From NCBI GenBank assembly GCA_934202215.1, contig CAKPXR010000012.1, positions 1-35,157 on the forward strand: a stretch of DNA of 35,157 bases, in the 5' to 3' direction. This document shows, piece by piece, positions 22,607-31,746 of the stretch. The notes under the pieces were generated by a model. The model was not told the DNA's origin, did not search any database, and was given only the letters and a program-made list of their open reading frames with translations. The position numbers and the translations under genes are program-made. This DNA comes from an uncultured Veillonella sp. Lineage in GTDB: Bacteria; Bacillota; Negativicutes; Veillonellales; Veillonellaceae. Positions within the stretch are counted from its first letter, which is position 1, and each line of letters opens with the position of its first letter.

Positions 22607-22764
22607 AATGGACCTCCTCGTACTAAAATTATTATATCATGGTAACAGAATTGTTAGTTAGCATTACTTTTCTGCGTTTTTTTGATAGCTATGAGTTTTT
22701 GTCATTGTATATGTATTGTGTTTATAACCTAAAATTTGATACCTATGATTAACTGTTATGTTCA

Positions 22765-22794
22765 TTGACTTTGTGCATAATCTTACACTATATT
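22765..22794 (+). promoter_or_regulatory. Promoter of the riboswitch-mutAB-meaB operon
   Basis: TTGACT (22765-22770), an 18-nt spacer and TATATT (22789-22794) give a start near 22801, about 20 nt before the conserved aptamer. The spacing suits a riboswitch leader. Confidence 0.55.
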
Positions 22795-22819
22795 GGACTT
22801 AGAACAACGAATATAGAGA

Positions 22820-23003
22820 ATAGGTGTCGCAAGACTTAATAGAGAAATCGGTACAAGCCGATGCGGTCCCGCCACTGTAAGGACGAGCCTGCTTTCAAAC
22901 ATGTCACTGGAGCAATCTGGGAAGGCGAAAGCAAGGCGATGAGCCCGAGCCAGGAGAACTGCCTATTTGATAATCACCGTTATGTACCTACGAGCGATAG
23001 GAA
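22820..23003 (+). promoter_or_regulatory. Cobalamin (adenosylcobalamin) riboswitch aptamer
   Basis: The class hallmarks appear in order. First comes the AATAGAGAAATCGGT and CAAGCCGATGCGGT helix, then CCGCCACTGTAAGG (L5/J6 core, 22869-22882), CACTGG...CTGGGAAGGCG, GATGAGCCCGAGCCAGGAGA and ACTGCC (22938-22964, the conserved B12 box). A downstream hairpin CCTA-CGAGCGA-TAGG (near 22987-23001) is suited to make the L5-L13 kissing interaction. It controls mutA-mutB-meaB, which encode a B12-dependent enzyme. Confidence 0.93.
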
Positions 23004-23061
23004 GGGGATTGAGGTATGCTGGTTTCAGTGTTTTTTGGCATACTTTTCAACAAGGAACCTT

Positions 23062-23090
23062 ACGTGTCACTTTTGGGTGGCACGTTTTTT
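23062..23090 (+). terminator. Riboswitch expression-platform terminator
   Basis: ACGTGTCAC (23062-23070) pairs with GTGGCACGT (23077-23085, one G-U pair), followed by six T. It lies 60 nt past the aptamer and 184 nt before mutA, so it is an attenuator. A preceding helix GTATGC/GCATAC (about 23013-23042), and a competing TACCT/AGGTA pairing with the aptamer's last hairpin, could make the switch. Confidence 0.85.
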
Positions 23091-23147
23091 ATTGCCCTTG
23101 AAAGTGACTGTTGAGCATATACATCAGGCTTTATTGTTAGTAAATTG

Positions 23148-23179
23148 ATGGACACATATTTGAGGTTGATGTGATCCAT
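23148..23179 (+). promoter_or_regulatory. Second hairpin in the mutA leader
   Basis: ATGGACACAT (23148-23157) pairs with ATGTGATCCAT (23169-23179), giving ten pairs with one bulged base. It sits in the 184 nt between the riboswitch terminator and mutA. No T tract follows, and its role is unknown; it might protect the read-through mRNA. Confidence 0.4.
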
Positions 23180-23273
23180 AGATAGGAAAGCTTTGGCGGT
23201 GTATAAGCATAACATTTGTAGGTATGGTGCGCTGTTTCTCGGTATGGTTTCGAGTTGAAAAGGAGGCACATAT

Positions 23274-25436
23274 ATGTCTGACAAAAAGGCTTCAAAGGAT
23301 GCTGAACGTGATTTATTAGCTCCTGTATCCTTTGATGAATTTGAGAAACCTACGTATGAACGATGGCAGGAAGAGGTTGAAAAAGCGTTAAAAGGTGGCG
23401 ACTTCAATAAGAAGATGTTCACTAAAACCTATGAAGGTATTACGTTACAACCAATTTACACACCTGCGTTGCATGAGGAGAAAATTCCAAAAGGTGTTTA
23501 TCCAGGTGCTGGACAGTTTCTACGTGGTACAAAAGCAAGTGGCTATATCAAGGAGTCTTGGGGCGTAGCCCAATATGTTGATGAATCCTTACCTAAGGAT
23601 GCTAATCATGCAAGTTTATATGAAATTGTGAAAGGTGCTACCATTCACAATATTCGCCTTGATGAGGCAACACGTCATGATCAAGATGTACAAGTAGGTG
23701 CTTCTGTTGGTGTAGGTGGCACATCCTTGTCCACGATGGATGATTGCAGCCAATTAATTGAACGATTTAATCTTAAAGAAAACGCTTTATATATTGAAAC
23801 AGGTGCATCTGCAGCTATTTTACTCGGTATGTTGGCGGCTACTGTGAAAGCTTCTAAAAAGGAAACATCTGATTTAAAAGGCCTTATTGGTGCAGATCCT
23901 ATCGGCGTGTGGGTCAAAGATGGTGCCTTACATATCTCGCTAGATACTGCTTTTGATGAAATGGCACATACTGTTGTATGGGCTAAAGAGCAAGCTCCAG
24001 AGCTTAAAACAGTGCTTGTATCTGGCGATGTTTACGCTAATGGCGGTGCTAACGATGTGCAAGAGGTTGCCTATGCATTGGCAACGGCTGTATGCTACGT
24101 GCGTCAATTAGCACAACGCAACATTGATATTCACACCATTGCTAAGAGTATGATGTTCACATTCTCCTTAGGTGCTAACTTCTTTATGGAAATTGCTAAA
24201 TTACGTGCTTTGCGCGTACTTTGGGCTCGTATTATGGAAGCTTTCGGTGCTGAAGAAGCGGACCGTGCCGTTCATATACACGGCAGAACATCTGCTTTCA
24301 CAAAAACTGTATACGACCCATATGTAAACTTGTTGCGCAATACGACACAAGCATTCTCTGGCGTTGTAGGCGGTTTGAACAGCCTTGAAGTATCTCCATT
24401 TGATCAACCAATTCGTAAATCCGATGATTTCTCTCGTCGTATTGCTCGTAATATTCAAGTTATGTTGCAAACTGAATTCGAGTTGCGTCAACCTGTGGAC
24501 CCTGTAGGCGGTTCCTGGTACGTGGAAACATTGGCTGCAGAGTTATGTGAAAAAATTTGGAAGGAGTTCCAAACTATTGAAGGTAAAGGTGGCATCATTG
24601 CTGCATTAAAAGAAGGGTATCCACAAGCGCAAGTTAAGAAAGTTCTTGAAGAACGGTTTAAAAATCTTGCATTCCGTAAGGATGTAGCTGTTGGTAACAA
24701 CATGTATGCGAATATGACTGAAGAGTTACTTGATCCTAAACCAGAAAATCAAGAAACATTGCGTCAAAAACGAATGTCTCAAATTGATGAGTACTTAGCT
24801 GGTGCAGAGGCTGATGCGGTAATTAAAGCACAGGCTACTTTAGAGGCTGGTACTACAGAGCCAGGTGCTTTGATTGGTCTTATTGAACTTGGAGCTTTGC
24901 ATAAATTGACAATGCGTCAAATTCGTAAATCCTTAGATGCTGGTGATATTGCGTCTGAAACTATTGAACCAATTACAGCACATCGCTGGACTGAACGATT
25001 CGAAGCCCTTCGGATGCGTACTGAAGAGTATAAACAACGGACGAAAGATAATGTTAAGGTATTCTTGGCCAATATGGGCCCTATTCCTCAACATAAACCT
25101 CGGGCAGACTTCTCCACTGGTTTCTTTGAAGTAGGCGCTTTTGAAGTTATTAAAAATGATGGTCATGAAACAACAGCTGATGCGGCAAAAGCAGCTCGTG
25201 AAAGTGGTGCAGATGTAGTTGTTATTTGTTCTACAGATGCTACATATCCTGAGTTGGTACCACCACTTGCTAAAGAATTGAAAGCTACTATGCCGAATGT
25301 AACGGTCGTTTTAGCAGGGGCACCTTCTAAGGAACTAGAACCTGTATACCGTGAAGCCGGTGTAGATGAATTCATTTCTGTTCGTGCAAATTGTTACGAT
25401 ATTCTAAATGCGTTACAAGATAAGAAAGGGATGTGA
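23274..25436 (+). CDS. mutA: Methylmalonyl-CoA mutase small (beta) subunit
   Basis: A 720-aa subunit of the heterodimeric B12-dependent mutase that interconverts succinyl-CoA and (R)-methylmalonyl-CoA. The N-terminal barrel (to about residue 480) resembles the catalytic subunit. The C-terminal B12-binding-like domain lacks the DxHxxG cobalt-ligand motif, having [12 protein letters not shown] instead, so it does not bind the cofactor productively. That is normal for the small subunit. The gene starts with AAAAGGAGG. It is the first gene of mutA-mutB-meaB, four nt upstream of mutB, and is controlled by the cobalamin riboswitch. In propionate-forming bacteria this pathway carries succinyl-CoA to methylmalonyl-CoA, which decarboxylates to propionyl-CoA elsewhere. 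Confidence 0.94.
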   Translation: MSDKKASKDAERDLLAPVSFDEFEKPTYERWQEEVEKALKGGDFNKKMFTKTYEGITLQPIYTPALHEEKIPKGVYPGAGQFLRGTKASGYIKESWGVAQYVDESLPKDANHASLYEIVKGATIHNIRLDEATRHDQDVQVGASVGVGGTSLSTMDDCSQLIERFNLKENALYIETGASAAILLGMLAATVKASKKETSDLKGLIGADPIGVWVKDGALHISLDTAFDEMAHTVVWAKEQAPELKTVLVSGDVYANGGANDVQEVAYALATAVCYVRQLAQRNIDIHTIAKSMMFTFSLGANFFMEIAKLRALRVLWARIMEAFGAEEADRAVHIHGRTSAFTKTVYDPYVNLLRNTTQAFSGVVGGLNSLEVSPFDQPIRKSDDFSRRIARNIQVMLQTEFELRQPVDPVGGSWYVETLAAELCEKIWKEFQTIEGKGGIIAALKEGYPQAQVKKVLEERFKNLAFRKDVAVGNNMYANMTEELLDPKPENQETLRQKRMSQIDEYLAGAEADAVIKAQATLEAGTTEPGALIGLIELGALHKLTMRQIRKSLDAGDIASETIEPITAHRWTERFEALRMRTEEYKQRTKDNVKVFLANMGPIPQHKPRADFSTGFFEVGAFEVIKNDGHETTADAAKAARESGADVVVICSTDATYPELVPPLAKELKATMPNVTVVLAGAPSKELEPVYREAGVDEFISVRANCYDILNALQDKKGM

Positions 25437-25440
25437 GCTC

Positions 25441-27633
25441 ATGTTTAAAAATCCAGACTTCTCCTCTCTTGGCTTAGGATCTCAGACAGCTACATCTCGT
25501 GATGCATGGCTTGCTGAACTAAAAAAAGAAACAGGGAAAAATTTTGAAGAGCTATATAATACTACAATGGAGCAAATCCAATTAAAACCTCTCTACACAG
25601 AGATGGATTATGAAGGAATGACACACCTTGAGTATATGGCTGGAATACCTCCATTCTTGCGTGGACCTTACTCCACAATGTACGTAACTCGTCCTTGGAC
25701 AGTACGTCAGTACGCTGGTTTCTCCACAGCAGAAGAATCCAATGCGTTCTATCGTCGTAACTTGGCCGCTGGCCAAAAAGGTTTGTCTATTGCCTTTGAC
25801 CTTGCGACTCACCGTGGCTATGACTCTGACCATCCTCGTGTAGTGGGTGATGTTGGTAAGGCCGGTGTTGCGGTAGACTCCATCCTCGATATGGAAATTC
25901 TATTCTCCGGTATCCCTCTTGATCAAATGTCTGTATCTATGACAATGAACGGTGCTGTATTGCCTGTTATGGCCTTCTACATTCTAGCTGGCGAAGAACA
26001 AGGCGTTGATAAGAAGGTTATGGCTGGTACGATTCAAAATGATATCTTGAAAGAGTTCATGGTACGTAATACCTATATTTACCCTCCAGCTACGTCCATG
26101 CGCATCATCGGTGATATCTTTGCGTATACATCCCAGTACATGCCTAAGTTCAACAGCATCTCCATTTCTGGTTACCATATGCAAGAAGCGGGCGCTACTG
26201 CAGATATCGAATTAGGTTATACATTGGCCGATGGTCTTGAATACATCCGTACAGGCGTAAATGCAGGCCTTCATGTTGACCAATTCGCTCCTCGTTTGTC
26301 CTTCTTCTGGGCAATCGGCAAAAACTACTTTATGGAAGTGGCAAAAATGCGTGCCGCCCGTATGTTGTGGGCTAAGATTATTAAGAGCTTTGGTTCTGAA
26401 AATCCTAAATCCATGGCACTTCGTACACATAGCCAAACATCTGGTTGGTCTTTAACAGAACAAGATCCATTCAACAACGTTGCTCGTACATGTATGGAAG
26501 CGATGGGTGCTGCATTGGGTCATACACAATCTCTACATACCAATGCGCTTGATGAAGCTATCGCGTTGCCTACGGACTTCTCTGCTCGTATTGCCCGTAA
26601 TACTCAGCTTTATATTCAAGATGAAACTAAAGTATGTAAAGTTATTGATCCATGGGGCGGCTCTTACTATGTAGAAGCATTGACTGATGAGTTGATTCGT
26701 CGCGCTTGGGGTCATATCCAAGAAATCGAATCCCTTGGTGGTATGGCGAAAGCAATTGATACAGGTCTTCCTAAGATGCGTATCGAAGAAGCGGCAGCTC
26801 GTCGCCAGGCTCGTATCGACTCTGGTCGTGAAGCGATTATCGGCATTAATAAATATCGTCTAGATAAAGAAGATCCATTGGATATCCTCGATGTAGATAA
26901 TACGGCTGTACGGAAAGCGCAAATTCGTCGTCTTGAACAATTGCGTGCAAACCGCGATGAGGATAAGGTTCAATCCTGCCTCGAAGCGATTACAAAAGCA
27001 ACAGAATCTGGAGAAGGGAACTTGCTTGCTCTTGCCCTTGAAGCTGCTCGTGCCCGTGCATCCTTGGGTGAAATTTCCTTTGCTGTTGAAAAGGTTTGTG
27101 GTCGTCATAAAGCGGTTATTCGCTCTATTTCCGGTGTATACTCCAGTGAATTTGCAGATGACGATGTAATCAAAGAAGTACGTCGTATGGCTGATGATTT
27201 TGAAGAACTTGAAGGTCGTCGTCCTCGTATCATGATTGCGAAGATGGGCCAAGACGGTCATGACCGCGGTGCCAAAGTTATTGCTACATCCTTCGCGGAT
27301 ATGGGCTTTGACGTAGATATCGGACCTTTGTTCCAAACTCCTGAAGAAACAGCACAAGATGCTGTAGATAATGATGTTCACATCGTCGGCTTTAGTTCTC
27401 TTGCGGCAGGTCACAAAACATTGTTACCTCAACTTGTAGAAGAACTCAAGAAACGTGGTCGTGGAGATATTTTGGTTGCCATCGGTGGCGTAATCCCTGC
27501 TCAGGACTATGAATTCCTACGCGAACATGGCGCAGTGGCTATCTTTGGCCCTGGTACAGTCTTGCCTGTAGCGGCTAAGAAATTACTAGAAACATTGATT
27601 AGTCACATTCAAGACGAAGAATTTAATGACTGA
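25441..27633 (+). CDS. mutB: Methylmalonyl-CoA mutase large (alpha) catalytic subunit
   Basis: A 730-aa catalytic subunit. The substrate-binding barrel begins with [23 protein letters not shown], with further signatures [21 protein letters not shown] and [14 protein letters not shown]. The B12-binding domain near the C terminus has the cobalt-ligand motif D-G-H-D-R-G with His607, followed by the GG-type loops (SSLAAGH and [10 protein letters not shown]). ATG 25441 gives the family start (the ORF opens upstream at 25408). It sits four nt after mutA and overlaps meaB by eight nt, indicating tight translational coupling. Confidence 0.96.
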   Translation: MFKNPDFSSLGLGSQTATSRDAWLAELKKETGKNFEELYNTTMEQIQLKPLYTEMDYEGMTHLEYMAGIPPFLRGPYSTMYVTRPWTVRQYAGFSTAEESNAFYRRNLAAGQKGLSIAFDLATHRGYDSDHPRVVGDVGKAGVAVDSILDMEILFSGIPLDQMSVSMTMNGAVLPVMAFYILAGEEQGVDKKVMAGTIQNDILKEFMVRNTYIYPPATSMRIIGDIFAYTSQYMPKFNSISISGYHMQEAGATADIELGYTLADGLEYIRTGVNAGLHVDQFAPRLSFFWAIGKNYFMEVAKMRAARMLWAKIIKSFGSENPKSMALRTHSQTSGWSLTEQDPFNNVARTCMEAMGAALGHTQSLHTNALDEAIALPTDFSARIARNTQLYIQDETKVCKVIDPWGGSYYVEALTDELIRRAWGHIQEIESLGGMAKAIDTGLPKMRIEEAAARRQARIDSGREAIIGINKYRLDKEDPLDILDVDNTAVRKAQIRRLEQLRANRDEDKVQSCLEAITKATESGEGNLLALALEAARARASLGEISFAVEKVCGRHKAVIRSISGVYSSEFADDDVIKEVRRMADDFEELEGRRPRIMIAKMGQDGHDRGAKVIATSFADMGFDVDIGPLFQTPEETAQDAVDNDVHIVGFSSLAAGHKTLLPQLVEELKKRGRGDILVAIGGVIPAQDYEFLREHGAVAIFGPGTVLPVAAKKLLETLISHIQDEEFND

Positions 27634-28768
27634 TACATACCGTCCCGATTGGGTGCCAGAAGAAGCTAAGAAAGATGATACGTATGCGTGCCGCGTAATG
27701 AAAGGCGTCAAAGAAATGCACGATGGCCTCTTATCTAGCTCTGCTCATCTGGCTCCATCGGTACATCCCGTACAGCGGCGCAAAAAACTAACTGTCGCTG
27801 ATTATGTACGCGGTATCGAGCAGGGGGACCGCGTTATACTTTCACGGGCTATCACATTAGTAGAAAGTAATAATAAGGAACACTTTAAATTAGCTCAACA
27901 AGTATTACAAGCTATATTGCCTCGCACAGGCAAGGCGTTGCGCATCGGTATTACTGGTGTGCCTGGGGCCGGTAAAAGTACATTTATTGAAGCCTTTGGG
28001 AATATGCTCATTGAAGCAGGTTACAAGGTTGCCGTACTTGCTGTAGACCCTACTAGCCAGGTCACAAAGGGCAGTATCTTGGGTGATAAAACGCGGATGG
28101 AAACATTGACGAAACATCCTGAGGCGTATATTCGTCCATCGCCGGCTGGTGGTACACTAGGCGGTGTAGCTCGTAAAAGTAGAGAGACCATGCTGCTTTG
28201 CGAGGCTGCTGGATACGATATTATTCTCGTTGAAACCGTTGGTGTAGGGCAAAGTGAGGTTACTGTGCGCTCCATGGTAGACTTCTTTATGCTCATCGTA
28301 TTAACGGGTGCAGGCGATGAATTACAAGGCATCAAGAAAGGCGTTATGGAGCTGGCTGATGCTATTGTGGTCAACAAGGCTGATGGGGATAATCTTAAGC
28401 GCGCTCTCATCGCTCGTAGCGATTATGATCGGATGTTACATTACATTCGTCCTGCTACGGAAAAATGGAAAACTCAAGCTTATACATGTTCAGCCGTTAC
28501 AAAGGATGGACTCGACGAATTGTGGGATGTAATCCAAGAATTTGCTGAACAAGGTAAAGAAAATGGGGTCTTCTTAAAACGTCGTCAAGAACAATCCCTC
28601 CGTTGGGTACGCGATATGATTGACGAACACTTGCACAACCTATTTTTTAATAATGTAGTCATTCAAGGTCGCATGGGCGAAGTCGAAGCAGCCGTTTTAG
28701 ATGGCGAAATGAGCGAATCTCAAGCCGTTGAAGAATTAATCGGCGTTTTCGATAAGTCAATTAAATAA
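27626..28768 (+). CDS. meaB: MeaB/ArgK-type G3E GTPase, mutase chaperone
   Basis: A 380-aa P-loop GTPase of the MeaB family that gates cofactor loading and protects methylmalonyl-CoA mutase from inactivation. The Walker A is GVPGAGKST (111-119). The Mg/Walker B region lies in [12 protein letters not shown], with the family-specific GGVARKSRE before it and the NKAD guanine-specificity motif after it. It starts inside mutB (8-nt overlap), consistent with stoichiometric co-production. The N-terminal extension of about 50 residues is somewhat longer than in MeaB as I recall it and rich in charged residues. A methylmalonyl-CoA epimerase gene, often found alongside, is not present here. Confidence 0.94.
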   Translation: MTDTYRPDWVPEEAKKDDTYACRVMKGVKEMHDGLLSSSAHLAPSVHPVQRRKKLTVADYVRGIEQGDRVILSRAITLVESNNKEHFKLAQQVLQAILPRTGKALRIGITGVPGAGKSTFIEAFGNMLIEAGYKVAVLAVDPTSQVTKGSILGDKTRMETLTKHPEAYIRPSPAGGTLGGVARKSRETMLLCEAAGYDIILVETVGVGQSEVTVRSMVDFFMLIVLTGAGDELQGIKKGVMELADAIVVNKADGDNLKRALIARSDYDRMLHYIRPATEKWKTQAYTCSAVTKDGLDELWDVIQEFAEQGKENGVFLKRRQEQSLRWVRDMIDEHLHNLFFNNVVIQGRMGEVEAAVLDGEMSESQAVEELIGVFDKSIK

Positions 28769-28906
28769 GTAGATAGCTACATACCTATTTGATAAGTTGA
28801 CATAACTTATCTACTAAGACACTCCTCTTAGCTATTTACACTTATTTAAATGTGACTTAAGATGTATCCTTAAAAGGCATAGTATTGAAACTACTATGGG
28901 TAAATT

Positions 28907-28949
28907 AAAGGCTATACTAATATGTGTATTATTAGTATAGCCTTTTTTT
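28907..28949. terminator. Strong intrinsic terminator
   Basis: AAAGGCTATACTAATA pairs with TATTAGTATAGCCTTTTTTT around TGTGTAT, a stem of about 15 bp. It ends the mutA-mutB-meaB operon; a smaller imperfect hairpin (CATAGTA/TACTATG, about 28878-28898) precedes it. Confidence 0.93.
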
Positions 28950-29034
28950 GTCCCATACATATTTTTAGATACCTTGAAACGTGATATAATTAATTTTAAT
29001 AGGGCCTAGAGGGTAGAGGCTTTTGGAGGTTAGT

Positions 29035-29640
29035 ATGAGTAGCATAGCGCATTTATTTGTGGCTGGTGGATTTGTTATGTATCCGCTAGTAATTTTTTTG
29101 CTCTTTGCGTTGATGATTGGCATTGAGCGCATCGTTTTATATCGCAAGTTTACAAAGGATTTGCGTCGCTTTAATAAGGTATTAGAAAAGAACCAAAGCT
29201 GGGTTATGTTGCCAAGCGTATTGGAACGTGACACATTGGAGCTAGGCTCTTTGTTTGCTCGTGCCATTCGCAGTGCTAAGAACTACAATAGCTTGGAAAA
29301 TCGTTTGCAAGATATCGTATCTTATGCCGATGAACGTTTAAAACGCGGCCTTAGCTGGCTTAGCATGATTGTAACAATGGCTCCATTATTGGGCCTGTTG
29401 GGGACCGTGCTTGGTATGATTCGTGCCTTTGCTGTCGTAGGGGGCGATATTGGTGCTCCTACTATCATTACTGGGGGCGTATCCGAAGCCTTGGTAGCAA
29501 CGGCGACAGGCTTGACGGTAGCCATTATTGCTCTTGGCTTTCACAGTTACTGTGCGGCTAAGGTGAACGATTCTATTGCTACATTAGAACATGAATGTGG
29601 AAATATCCTCGATGCATATAACGAGGACCATGATCTATGA
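29035..29640 (+). CDS. exbB: ExbB/TolQ/MotA-type proton channel subunit
   Basis: A 201-aa inner-membrane protein with three helices (about 12-35, 105-130 and 148-172), as in ExbB. The TM2-TM3 core reads APLLGLLGTVLGMIRAF and GGVSEALVATATGLTVAI, the family signatures, and a charged cytoplasmic domain (36-105) lies between TM1 and TM2. It uses the proton gradient to energise TonB. GGAGG lies five nt before ATG 29035; the earlier TTG at 29023 overlaps that site and is rejected. The next gene starts with a four-base overlap (ATGA). Confidence 0.92.
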   Translation: MSSIAHLFVAGGFVMYPLVIFLLFALMIGIERIVLYRKFTKDLRRFNKVLEKNQSWVMLPSVLERDTLELGSLFARAIRSAKNYNSLENRLQDIVSYADERLKRGLSWLSMIVTMAPLLGLLGTVLGMIRAFAVVGGDIGAPTIITGGVSEALVATATGLTVAIIALGFHSYCAAKVNDSIATLEHECGNILDAYNEDHDL

Positions 29641-30041
29641 GACGACGCACATTAGGGGTTAAAAAAGAACCGACAATTATGATTATCCCTATGATCGATA
29701 TCGTATTCTTTTTACTGGTATTTTTCATGGTGGGTACGTTGTACATGAACACGGAACAGCAGATTCCGCTTAATTTGCCATCTGCATCGACATCTACGGC
29801 AAAATCTATTGAGCCTATTACGATTACATTAACCACAACACATACGTTGTATATTGATAATCAAGAGATTTCTTCAGAACGTTTGGCAGAAGAGGTGCAG
29901 TCTGTTGTTAAACAAGCACCACGACAAGCCTTTGTTATCCGTGCATCTAAGGATGTATATTACAGCGAGGTCATTGCTCTATTAGATATGCTCAAGGTAA
30001 ATGGCGCTAAATATATTAGTGTCGCAACGGAACGGAAGTGA
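29637..30041 (+). CDS. exbD: ExbD/TolR-type biopolymer transport protein
   Basis: A 134-aa single-pass inner-membrane protein: short basic N terminus (MRRR), one helix (about 14-36) carrying the essential proton-relay Asp21 in IIPMIDIVFFLLVFFM, and a C-terminal periplasmic domain of the ExbD type. It forms a complex with ExbB. ATGA overlap with exbB, and only four nt from the TonB-like gene. Confidence 0.92.
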   Translation: MRRRTLGVKKEPTIMIIPMIDIVFFLLVFFMVGTLYMNTEQQIPLNLPSASTSTAKSIEPITITLTTTHTLYIDNQEISSERLAEEVQSVVKQAPRQAFVIRASKDVYYSEVIALLDMLKVNGAKYISVATERK

Positions 30042-30045
30042 TTCT

Positions 30046-30879
30046 ATGTTTGAATCGCATTATCTGAAACCGTTCATAGTGTCCTTGGGAATTACGACGA
30101 TACTCATCTCTGGGATGGGACTTTCCTTGCGCGGCATGGCGGGTACTGGAGCAGCTCATGATGCGGCTGAAATTAGCTTTGACTTGCCTGACGATAGTGA
30201 AAGTAGTGTAGAGGTGGCGGAACAAACTCCAAAAACTGAGGAGAAGGTGGCACCGGTAGAAGCTGCACCAGAAAGTGCATCTTCAAAACCTCAACCTCAG
30301 TCACAACCTATACAGGAAGACCTGAAGCCCAATGATAGTGAACAAACTAAAACAATAGACGCTAATACTAACACACCGGAGCCACGAAGAGAATGGACTG
30401 TTCCTAAAGCAATTGAATCTGAAGCCACTAGTGGAGAACAGGCCGTTGTGACTCATGAAAAGCAATCAAAGCCTAAAGAACAACCTATAGGTAAGGATAT
30501 CACATTAGATCCTAATGCGAATGGTAATGGTCGTACAGAATCGGCTGATTTGTCATTCTTATCGGATCTTGCATGGAGTTTATTGACTCCAGGTCAGCAA
30601 GAGTTGTTGCGCCAACCTGAAATTAATCCGAGTGCATATCTGCGCCGTGTTCAAGAACAGGGCGCTGCGTCATCTGTAACAGGTACTGTTACGGTGAAGG
30701 TGAATTTTGGTGAAGATGGACATGTTATTGTGGCTCAGAATACACCGCGTATAGTCGTTGATGGCGTACCGCCTGATGTTATGGAAGAAGCATTGCGCAT
30801 TGTTAAAACCAGTGGTAGCATCGTTAATAACTCTGGACGCATACAAACCTTAACAATTCCTGTCGTTATGGGACAATAA
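30046..30879 (+). CDS. tonB: TonB-family energy transducer
   Basis: A 277-aa protein with the TonB layout. It has an N-terminal anchor helix (about 7-30), a long Pro/Glu/Gln/Lys-rich linker (about 48-165) that spans the periplasm, and a C-terminal domain (about 195-277). The latter has the TonB-like GTVTVKVNFGEDGHVI...MEEALRIVKT pattern. The classical SxxH motif of the TonB helix is not obvious. It is preceded by exbB-exbD, so the three form a complete energising complex. There is no TonB-dependent receptor in the window, so the cargo is unknown. ATG 30046 follows a GGAAGTGA site; the longer frame from 30001 overlaps exbD and is rejected. Confidence 0.85.
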   Translation: MFESHYLKPFIVSLGITTILISGMGLSLRGMAGTGAAHDAAEISFDLPDDSESSVEVAEQTPKTEEKVAPVEAAPESASSKPQPQSQPIQEDLKPNDSEQTKTIDANTNTPEPRREWTVPKAIESEATSGEQAVVTHEKQSKPKEQPIGKDITLDPNANGNGRTESADLSFLSDLAWSLLTPGQQELLRQPEINPSAYLRRVQEQGAASSVTGTVTVKVNFGEDGHVIVAQNTPRIVVDGVPPDVMEEALRIVKTSGSIVNNSGRIQTLTIPVVMGQ

Positions 30880-30925
30880 AGAGGCATATCACATACAGTC
30901 GTATGTAAGATATGCCTCTTTTATT
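30878..30925. terminator. Long bidirectional terminator
   Basis: AAAGAGGCATATC (30878-30890) pairs with GATATGCCTCTTTT (30909-30922), and the loop holds ACATAC/GTATGT, so the stem is almost continuous. The A and T tracts serve exbB-exbD-tonB (plus) and the facing gene at 31002 (minus). Confidence 0.92.
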
Positions 30926-31001
30926 TTGTACTATTAATTGCTATGTACCATTGTTATGGGAGCACTATCGTTATAGATTTACTTTTGAAGACAGTATGAG
31001 A

Positions 31002-31412
31002 TTACTCCTGGTTTGTAAGCATTGTTTTGGTAGAGTTGAATACTGCAAGGTATACGATGGCACCACCGATAAATAATGTGACTTGCATAGATGCACTAAA
31101 CTGATCGACACGCCATAACGCAAAGGCGTAGAAGAACATGGTCACTAGCATGATAAGAAATGCAATGATAACGCGTACATTTGTGTTAACTACTAAAGAT
31201 GTAGTAATGCGAGACTTATTGAGTATCACGTAAATTAAAGACACAATAATGTCTGCTGTAAAGATGGAGAATACATAATTAAGATCAAATTCTCCAAATA
31301 ATACTACTGCCAAGCCGATAAAGCTGAGCCCAAAGAATAGGCGTAATAAAATACCTATAGTATTTGATTCATTGCGCTGTGCACGACGCTCTTTGCGATT
31401 TAAATTTGCCAT
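31002..31412 (-). CDS. Small membrane protein of unknown function
   Basis: A 136-aa protein with a very basic N terminus (ANLNRKERRAQRN) followed by four hydrophobic helices (about 19-38, 45-61, 74-98 and 105-126). No family is recognised. ATG 31412 has GGGAGG at a good distance on the minus strand; the upstream ATG 31433 (MKNREAF) would bury that site and is rejected. It is monocistronic, convergent with the tonB operon. Confidence 0.72.
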   Translation of the reverse strand: MANLNRKERRAQRNESNTIGILLRLFFGLSFIGLAVVLFGEFDLNYVFSIFTADIIVSLIYVILNKSRITTSLVVNTNVRVIIAFLIMLVTMFFYAFALWRVDQFSASMQVTLFIGGAIVYLAVFNSTKTMLTNQE

Positions 31413-31433
31413 GAAAGCCTCCCTATTTTTCAT

Positions 31434-31746
31434 AGTAGATTTAGTCTGTATGTTTATTATATATCACAATGTACAGCTATGATACAGTATTAGTGAATTT
31501 ATTTATTACCCCTCCAAAAATGATTAAAAGAATTCAGGTATAAATGAAAGCATAGAAGTGTAGGATCTGAAAGAGCATTTTATGTGTCATAGACTAGTAA
31601 GAAAATAGGTGCTGTAAACACGAACAATTAGTAAATTTAATATAATTATCATTCGGAAAATTTAGCTCCATTCATTGAATGGAGCTTTCACATATGGTAC
31701 AATTATTTTATAAGAAATCTAGCTTTTATCATGCAAAGGAGACATC
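31434..31746 (+). promoter_or_regulatory. purB upstream region: promoter and hairpin
   Basis: Over 300 nt without a gene. Near purB, TTGAAT (31675-31680), a 17-nt spacer and TACAAT (31698-31703) form a good promoter. A perfect hairpin, AGCTCCATTC (31664-31673) with GAATGGAGCT (31677-31686), overlaps its -35, so it is either an operator-like palindrome or the end of an upstream transcript. A CCGAAT-type partial PurBox lies on the minus strand at about 31649-31663. The first 200 nt contain nothing I can identify. Confidence 0.45.

Noticed and set aside
22861..23148. 95-codon plus-strand ORF
   Set aside because: It lies inside the cobalamin riboswitch and its terminator; the sequence is explained by the RNA structure and there is no ribosome site.
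26860..27414. 184-codon minus-strand ORF opposite mutB
   Set aside because: The plus strand encodes the conserved B12-binding domain here, so this is an antisense shadow.
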